NCBI GenBank assembly: GCA_019649035.1
Contig: BMAT01001126.1
Coordinates: 62,773 to 86,863 of the forward strand
Source of the DNA: Elysia marginata
Taxonomy: Eukaryota > Mollusca > Gastropoda > Plakobranchidae
DNA length: 24,091 bases
Direction: 5' to 3'
The position numbers and the translations under genes were made by a program. Shown here in pieces: positions 17,471 through 24,091 of the stretch. The notes under the pieces are model-generated. The model saw only the letters and a program-made list of their open reading frames with translations, was not told the origin of the DNA and made no database searches. Numbering within the stretch: the first letter of the stretch is position 1; each line of letters starts with the position of its first letter.

Positions 17471-18407
17471 TACATCAAAAGTTTCATACAAATTAAACTT
17501 TGTTTGGGCATTGGTTAAGTTTTGTGTTCCCGTCGAATTAGCCTTTACAAAATTAATGAAGACCCAAAATCTAGATATCTAATCTAGATCTAGTCGAAGG
17601 TCTCTCTCTAGTAGTAGTATACATCATAAAACGACGGGCAGGATTTCCGCACTGCGGGGCCACGATTCATTTTAATTAGATCTAGTAGAAATCACTCTTT
17701 ATTGCCTTTCATTTTGTTATTAACATTTATTATTAAAATATATTGCATCTCATTGTCTAGGACCCTGTATTATAGAATTTGTTATCATGAAGTTTAGCTT
17801 TTATTTTTAGCCCTTTTACTGTTTTAGGTAGGGTGGCACCCCTGTGACTCAGGTGTGACTGTCTGTGAGGAAACCAAAGATCCATGCTTTGCATGTATAA
17901 AGTTAATTCTTTTAAGTGTTATCAATTTTATGATATGTTAAGTATGTTTTTTTTAATAAATTTTGTTTGTGAACTCTTTAACTAAATAACATGAATCATA
18001 TTATGTGAGACTTAGTTTTTAAGATATTTAACTTCTGAGTCTGAGTCAATATCTGCACAAGTTGTTTCAAAAAGAAGGAATCAGACTCTGCCTTCTTCAA
18101 AACATTTCTTTTTTGAAATTTAACATTTTATCTGAACATTGATAATCTTAAACCATCTAAACAATTTTTAATTACTAATCCTAGTTTACAAAAAGACATT
18201 TCATTACCTTTCCAGACTCTAATGAATGAAGTAAAAATATATAACCTCCTAGAGGCATGTTGATGAAGTTTTACTCAATTTGATTTATTTTGCCAAGATT
18301 TATTTTCTTTCTACCACTCAAAGAGTTTTTAAAGAAAAATTTACAAGCATGAAGTAGAGTCCACATACACAACAATGATACACATACAACATTTGTCTCA
18401 TGTCCAG
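17471..18407. other. Intergenic, nothing recognised
   Basis: AT-rich sequence with two short AGATCTAG clusters (17568-17595, 17677-17690) and an AP-1-like GTGACTCAGG near 17845. No ORF with recognisable similarity. Confidence 0.65.
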
Positions 18408-18560
18408 AGTGAATTCAGAGTTGGATAATGCAATTTTCACATTCAAAGGTGTTGCTGATTTGAACAAAATATTTTTCTAAGCTTCCAAACATAAATTTAA
18501 AAAAATCATAAAGTTATTTATTTTCTGAAAAGATAATAGAACTTTTGTTGATTTGAAACA
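18408..18560 (+). repeat. Dispersed repeat family, copy 3 (upstream of the gene)
   Basis: AGTGAATTCAGAG, then GTTGCTGATTTGAACAAAAT, then CTAAGCTTCCAAACATAA, then CTTTTGTTGATTTGAAAC match 7317-7455 in order and strand. Flanking terminal repeats like those proposed for the 7128 copy were not found here. Confidence 0.6.
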
Positions 18561-20012
18561 TATAGAGCAAAAATGGAAATGGATCTTTAAATCTTCTATT
18601 CTTGATTAAAAAAAAAAAAGAATTTCTGACTTTTGACTTTATTACTTTGACTTTATTACTTGGGCATGAAACATTTAGTCTAAAAAATGACAATTCCAGA
18701 CACCTTACCAAAGGATAATAGCATAATGAGGTCTTTTCGGTCACAGCAACACTGGAGCTTTTAAAAAATAAAATAAAGACTAAATTTGTTGCAGAACATA
18801 TATATTAAATTTTGATTTCCTTAAATCTAGACTTGAGTGTACATGTATTTAAGTTTGCAGGCCTATAGGTGTATGCCGGCTCTTGTATGCACACACAAGT
18901 GGCTAGTGCGTGCATGTGTAATTCAGTTTATTCTGTAACATTTGTATGATTGTACAGCGCATAGAGTACTCTTTTTGAACAAGACTTCAAGTTTTCAATC
19001 TTATTTACTTACTGGAACACAATACTCACTTAAAGTTTTATTTACTTATTTATGAGTCTTGTCGGGAAAATTTTGGTTATCATGCCGTTGCTTATTTTGA
19101 TTATAACTTTAATATGAATTTTTCACAGCAGTCATTGAAAGTTTCTTAGGTACTTTTAAACTTAATCTCTGTCAAGATCAATGCATTATTTTCACTATAA
19201 TAGCGGTGTAGAAGGGAAAAAACACCTGCCCTACTGAAAGTACGGTGAAGGTTGTTCATGCTTGTCTTGTACATTGAGTTCTGATTGTCACCAAAGCTTA
19301 TATCTCAGAAATCAAAGTAGGCTATGTTAAATCACAAATGAACAGTTTTGCATAATTAGCTAAACCTTACGTATGTTTTGTGATAGTTTTACATCATCAA
19401 TGCATATGAGAATTGAGTATTAATAGATGATCTAGATCTTGAAAGATTTATAAGATAAACTTTATTTTCAAATATTGGCACATTGTTATGGTTCCAAGAT
19501 AGCACACCTATTAATAGAATAGCAAACATATACATATAGATGTAAATAACATATTAGTACAGTGGCATATGAACAAAATGGTAAAAACATGCAGTAAAAT
19601 AAAACAGGCAAGTAATTAGTATGAGTATTTGTAATTCTAAATGGCTAACACCATAAAAGTTTTTGAAGAAGATGAAATAAAACTTAAACCCAGGTCTTAA
19701 ACTTGCTTTTGAAAAAGAATTTGAGAGCTAGCGGGTAGACTCAAATCTAGAACTATATTATAATTATTAAAATTCTTTCGACTCAAATAAAGAGACTACT
19801 TTTCGTGTGCATTTTAGGTTATTTTAAAAACCCCATCCTCTAAAGCGGGATGTGTTAAAGCCCAAAGTTGAGATATTTTTTAATCCGATTAATCTCTATA
19901 AAAACTATTTACACACACGTTACTGTATACAATACACGTGTTTCTAATTTTCCTACATCTGCAAGGATTTCTAATCTCTATCTTAGTCTTATATTATCCA
20001 GCGTCGGCTTAA
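18561..20012. other. Intergenic, few features
   Basis: Contains a two-copy TTTGACTTTATTAC tandem (about 18634-18660), a TG/CA-rich patch (18865-18925) and, near 19441-19520, a block whose minus strand ends GAAAATAAAGTTTATCTTAT, possibly the 3' tail of a non-LTR element. No coding similarity seen. Confidence 0.5.
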
Positions 20013-20108
20013 TCTTTCAGACTAATAGACTAGGCAGTGATGGTTGAACAAAGCCAAGAGTTTGTGTTTTATTCATAACAATATAATGAAAACCATAGAA
20101 TAATGTAT
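20013..20108 (+). repeat. Direct repeat, right copy
   Basis: CTTTCAGACTAATAGACTAG, then GTTGAACAAAGCCAAGAG, then TTCATAAC and ATGAAAACCATAG match the copy near 16957. The two starts are about 3.06 kb apart in the same orientation. Confidence 0.6.
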
Positions 20109-20814
20109 CAGGATAGCTCGCATTTAAACGTAATGCATTTATGCGGTTGTCATATTTATTTCAATAATTTAAAATCTTTTTTGTTGTGTCACAGCGTGTT
20201 TTCATTGAAAAAATTTTTATACAAACATAAAGTGTTAAAGAAATTTCTGAAAATACTGACTGACGGCAACTTGAAAAATATGCATCTGTTAAGAAAAGTT
20301 GATTCAAAGACCTGTGCCAAATGTGGATTATGTACGTGACCCATTAAGAAAGTTTGTTTAAAAAAAAACGTCGACCAAACATTTTGGTCCGTACTTTAGA
20401 GTGAAATGCCTGCGCCTATCTCTTTTCATTTTTTCCTTGACTGTTCTGTGTAAGAAGAAGCAGATCCAGAACAAAAAATTAAGTTTGAAAGTGGATAGAG
20501 TTGAAAAGTCGAAATGTTTGACATAAGGATTGCATGTTGCGCGAAAGTATCTTGCTCAGGGAGAAAATCTTCAAAAGGCAAATTTTCGAAAGCGCTCTTT
20601 AAAACCCATTGTCGCATCTTCCAAAAGCCACGCTACTCTTTTCTCGTCACGTCTAAGTCACCTCAACAGTTGTAGGTGCAAACATTGATGTTGCTTCGCT
20701 CACTGCTAGTGCTAAGCCCATGTTGAAATCCTGTTTACTCATGCCGTTAAATACAGAACTGTCTACATCCGCTGCTGGAGTGTCAAACTCAAAGAAACTC
20801 CCGTTACTACACTT
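20109..20814. other. Intergenic, nothing recognised
   Basis: Includes GACCAAA-CAT-TTTGGTC (about 20373-20389), a perfect 7-bp hairpin. Open frames here show no domain or similarity I recognise. Confidence 0.6.
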
Positions 20815-20842
20815 TCAAGCTCTGTCTCTGTCTGTCTGTCGA

Positions 20843-20879
<37 letters not shown>

Positions 20880-20880
20880 T
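20815..20880 (+). repeat. (TCTG)n microsatellite
   Basis: TCTG units with TCTC interruptions, about 60 nt. An open frame of 156 codons (20720-21190) runs through it as Ser-Val-Cys-Leu repeats, which is a by-product of the repeat. Confidence 0.95.
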
Positions 20881-20980
20881 CTATATCTGCTCACCACACT
20901 TTGCTCTTCCAATCTCTTCTCGGCACATGCCTGAAGGTGTTAGCCAATTATTTGTGACACAACTGGTTGAGGACAAACAA

Positions 20981-21055
20981 ACAAACGGAGCTTACCCCAT
21001 AGGCCCCACTATGTTGCATACAAACGGAGCTTACCACTTAGGCCCCACTATGTTG
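20981..21055 (+). repeat. Tandem duplication, 39-nt period
   Basis: ACAAACGGAGCTTACC...GGCCCCACTATGTTG occurs at 20981-21016 and 21020-21055; the 36-nt units differ at three positions. A weaker relative (AACTTACCTCATAGGCCTG) lies near 21632-21650. Confidence 0.9.
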
Positions 21056-21199
21056 ACCTTAAGTTGGTGCTTTTTGGGACTTGCGGCCGTGCATTTTCAT
21101 ACAAATATCTGTTCACAATTTTTGGTATTTGAGTTAGCTTTTGCTGCAAACATTTTCCATCATCGAATTTTCTTCTTACCTTTATCTTAAATATCGTCC

Positions 21200-21500
21200 C
21201 ACATTTTCTCCTTTCCGGCTATGTTATGTATGTCTCTCTATGCGTTTCTATGCCCCCTACCATGTCTCTGTAACTCTTGCTACTTTTTTTTTTCATCCCT
21301 GTAGATCATCAAGTTTGCGTTTTTTTTCATCCAATTTTTCTTCACTTCATCACCTACTCTAAATATCTCCCCAGTGTCTCTCTACAGTATACCCCCCTCT
21401 TACCAACATGAGTCTCTCTTTTTTATGATCGCTTCCCACCCACCTCCACCCCGCCCTGCTCGCACTCTCTTTCTGTATCTCGGTCTCCGTATCTCTATGT
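21200..21500 (+). repeat. Pyrimidine-rich degenerate tract
   Basis: About 300 nt dominated by C and T on the plus strand (TCTCTCTATGCG, CACCCACCTCCACCCC, TCTCTTTCTGTATCTC). The ORFs on both strands are low-complexity. Confidence 0.75.
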
Positions 21501-22309
21501 ACACAAATCAACAACAAGAAAGCTATCGGCTTCGGATAAAATCGCTTACTTTGAGACCGACATCGATGCATTCAGTCAAAACCTGCCTGGATAGATTTTC
21601 GATCGAAATTGGTCATTGACGTCACAAAACTTAACTTACCTCATAGGCCTGCCGGTATATTTAATGTAGAAATAGTTTCTACAGTACTAGCAAGCCAAGT
21701 GATCTTCTTGGCTGCCAAACAGTCACTCGCTAGCCGCTATTGAACAGGCCACAACCCTCAGGCTTGAGCGTCTTACTTTCTACGTGTAATACTACTGGCT
21801 TTCTATTAACTCGCGTAAGTAGATGCCAAGCCAACGTATTGTATTTAACGTCTCCTAAGTTTTTAATTATGAAACTTATACGGCAACAAGACATTAGAAC
21901 AGTCTAAGTTATCAAATTAATACAAACATGTAGAAACCAAAGTGAATAACTAAGCCGACATGTTAAAATTAAATATGGACAGGGAGATTCATAGTAATTT
22001 TCTCCAAAGTTTCGAGACCTCGACAGTTACAGTGGGACCATGGACAATATTCAATAGAGTGGGGTACTCAATCGAAATGAAGCATACACGTATATTATGA
22101 TGTTTTGTTATAAGATGAGGCTGTGCTGAAAGAGCGTGGCTCTTTCGTTTGTGATAATGGACATGGGATTTTCGCAAACAATGTAAAAATTAACACTGCT
22201 GCAAAAATGATTTGCCGATTTACTCTGTTAAACAGTGTCGCTATGCATTGTCAATCTCTTTCGTCTCTTGATAAACATTTGTAGAACACCAGAAAGAGCT
22301 TGATTTCTT
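21501..22309. other. Intergenic, little recognised
   Basis: Holds a CRE-like TGACGTCA (21617-21624). The right part may belong to the LINE remnant that follows, but no motif supports it. No gene seen. Confidence 0.5.
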
Positions 22310-22930
22310 TATTTCATTTGATTGGAAAGTTGCAGTTTAAGCTAGATCTTAAAATATCAGAGCTATACCATGGTATTTAGTTTTCACTTTTACAGTACTG
22401 AGGCAGTTCGTCAAACGGTAGAATGAAGTCAAGTCTGCCCATTTGTAGATTGCCATTCCTTAGTTTTCGTTTCCAAGTGTATTTTCTTTCTTCTGGGTCT
22501 TCTTTTCGCCAGATGTCGTATAGATTGAGTTTAGCGATCATATTTACAGGCGTCTATGTGATATTTGTTATTATTAGTTTTTTTTTATAATTGACCCCAT
22601 CCATTTCTGGCTCCAAGAGGAGGTTCCAATCTTCAAGACCAATACCTTTTTATTTCCTGCTCTAAAAAAGGTTGAATTATCTTTGTTAAGACTAAGGGCG
22701 TAAATATTCACCAGGCTCAGTCTTTTTCCCTTCTATCTTTATTTCAAGCAGTTAGATATTTCAACCTGTATACTTAACAACATTATGTACAACTTGATGC
22801 TCAAAATCATTTTCTATAAAAACAGTCACACCTCTTGATGCTGATGAAAAGTATGTCCCCACCCAGCAAGGACTGCGTTTTCTATACCATCTGCGAAATG
22901 AATGTCTTGGGCACATATAATCGAAAACCT
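22310..22930 (-). mobile_element. LINE endonuclease fragment, L1/Tx1-like
   Basis: Minus-strand pieces in the correct order and spacing for an APE-type endonuclease: IICAQDIHFADG (near 22918, family motif IICLQDTHF), TYFSSASRGVTVFIENDFEH (near 22855), SLVNIYALSLNKDNSTFF (near 22725), EDWNLLLEPEMDGVNYK (near 22640, family GDWNxxLxPxxDxxNY), LNLYDIWRKEDPEERKYTW (near 22525), MGRLDFILPFDE (near 22440) and a possible YSSD near 22362. The pieces lie in different frames with several stops, so at least three or four frame changes have accumulated. The reverse transcriptase is absent. Old and truncated at both ends. Confidence 0.85.
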
Positions 22931-23595
22931 GTATCACTATCACAGCACACTCTCAATCCCCACTCTGCTGTAGAGTTGTGTTAAAGCACCTGTTCATGTC
23001 CCGAGATGTACATGTATAATATTTTATATCCGTGATAAGCTACGATTGTATTGCTTTGACTTTGTTTTCATATGAGATATATGGTGAGTCTAAAAAAAGT
23101 TATTAATGTCAAGTTTATAGCCGCCCAAAGAAATTTTACTCTGATTTACACAACTGCTCTATAGCATTGCCTCGGACCTAAAATCAGTACGCACGTGCGT
23201 GTACTTGTGAGTTTTTTTTTTCAGGTGTTCATTCGAGGCATAATTTAGGGCTTAGGTATTTTTGGGGGATCAAAAGGTATTTCTGAGGTTTGTTAAATAG
23301 CTAGTAAAATAGTTAATGATCGCCCTCCTCGACACGCGCGTGATGTCTCAAATCTCAAGCAAGATGAAAGAAACAAACCCTGTGGCACTCAAACTCTAAG
23401 TCAATTACCCCCCCCCCCGCTCTGTGCTTAATCTGATCACTTCGTGCACGAAAGATTCGGGACCCAGTCGTAAAAAAAATTCGTAAAAATTGTCCTCAAT
23501 GTTTGTCATATCTATGGACATATTCTTCTTTCCTCTTCAATCCCCACCTTTCGTTATTTATTTACCTGTCCTTACCGCTTATGTCGGGAGATGAA
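22931..23595. other. Intergenic, few features
   Basis: Contains the palindrome ACGCACGTGCGT (23189-23200) with an E-box core, and a poly-C run (about 23408-23419). No coding similarity. Confidence 0.6.
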
Positions 23596-23790
23596 ATTGA
23601 AGTTTATCTTTAAACGCGTTCTCTAAACTTCCTGACGATGCTTTTATTATACAGTGGAATCCACTTAAAGTCATCAAATACTCTTGGCGGACCCATTTTG
23701 TATTTCTTTATATTTTTGAAATCGTTAAGGTCAACTCTTGCTTAGTTAAAATCAACTCATTTTTCGGTCCCCAAGTGTTAAAAAAAAGTG
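23596..23790 (+). repeat. Dispersed repeat family, copy 4, with TA-CAGTGGAATCC end
   Basis: ATCTTTAAACGCGTTCTCTA then AACTTCC (about 23609-23631) is a shortened version of the 7338-7395 segment. Directly after it TACAGTGGAATCCACTTAAA (from 23651) and TATTTCTTTATATTTTTG match 7127-7215. In this copy the two modules are in the opposite order to the 7128 copy, suggesting two neighbouring or head-to-tail insertions. Confidence 0.5.
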
Positions 23791-24091
23791 TACTGTAGGC
23801 CCATGTGGACTTTATGGGAAGAAGACCTTTGTTGTTGCTTATGTTGCGCCATTACAGACTGTGAGGCAATGAAAGTGAACATGTATGTTATGTGTCGGTG
23901 ATAAAGAAAAAACGCGCGCGTAGTATGGAATACTGTCTTACTAGTCCCAAGTTTCTTACTTTACAAAATTAATGTTTGTATCTGTGAAAACGTTTTGCCC
24001 GTACTAAACCTGGAGCAAATTAAAAGGTCTAGACTCGTAACCATTGGCGAGGTTCAGGAATCAATCTGACAAGGCAACCTTATGCACTATC
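23791..24091. other. Right edge, nothing recognised
   Basis: About 300 nt without coding similarity, repeat border or RNA gene that I can support. Confidence 0.6.

Noticed and set aside
20103-20339. 78-codon plus-strand open frame ending CAKCGLCT
   Set aside because: The cysteine pattern is too short for a zinc finger, composition is that of random AT-rich DNA, and it begins inside the direct repeat.
20720-21190. 156-codon plus-strand open frame
   Set aside because: It runs through the TCTG microsatellite (Ser-Val-Cys-Leu repeats) and the 39-nt duplication; no domain or splice support.
23408-23419. Poly-C runs (also 15959-15969) as regulatory elements
   Set aside because: Homopolymers of this length are common slippage or sequencing artefacts and have no supporting context.
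16510-24091. A previously undescribed multi-gene system in the gene-poor right part
   Set aside because: Both strands were read; only repeats and a LINE relic are supported, with no cluster of plausible genes.

Overview
The window is animal nuclear DNA. It is AT-rich, has introns with GT-AG boundaries on the minus strand, and carries microsatellites, tRNA-derived SINEs, DNA transposon remnants and a LINE fragment. No bacterial-style gene organisation is present. Dense AGATCTAGATCT-type clusters and GACA/GA microsatellites suggest a mollusc, perhaps a gastropod. That placement is an impression from base composition and repeat style, not a proof.

The only host gene I can support is the 5' half of a WDR90/POC16 orthologue on the minus strand. 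I reconstructed 19 coding exons from 16301 down to 229. Every junction has GT-AG sites and the phases agree throughout, giving 758 codons with no stop. The protein starts MDNLWQSPFVNVF, has an N-terminal CFAP20-like (DUF667) domain at about residues 5-230, then a low-complexity linker, then a WD40/EML-like propeller from about residue 385. The gene runs off the left edge; vertebrate WDR90 is about 1.7-1.8 thousand residues, so a little under half is here. WDR90 is known as a centriole-wall and ciliary-base protein.

The introns hold a nonautonomous, decayed Tc1/mariner element (10549-11391), a piggyBac-type MITE with TTAA duplications (11958-12187), two tRNA-headed SINE remnants (about 820-965 and 3380-3550), a dispersed family seen at 5520-5650, 7128-7551 and again upstream of the gene at 18408-18560, short tandem duplications, and a CTAGAT-rich block in intron 1. 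The promoter area (16400-16510) shows an ETS-like site and a YY1-like AAGATGGCGGC that also supplies an upstream ATG and a 21-codon uORF.

The right third (about 16.6-24.1 kb) holds no gene I recognise. It contains pyrimidine-rich tracts, a TCTG microsatellite, a 39-nt tandem duplication, a pair of about 95-nt direct repeats 3 kb apart, a promoter/LTR-like patch near 17270-17470, and a decayed endonuclease segment of an L1/Tx1-like LINE (about 22310-22930, minus strand). I found no evidence of a new biological system; the interesting points concern gene structure and repeats.
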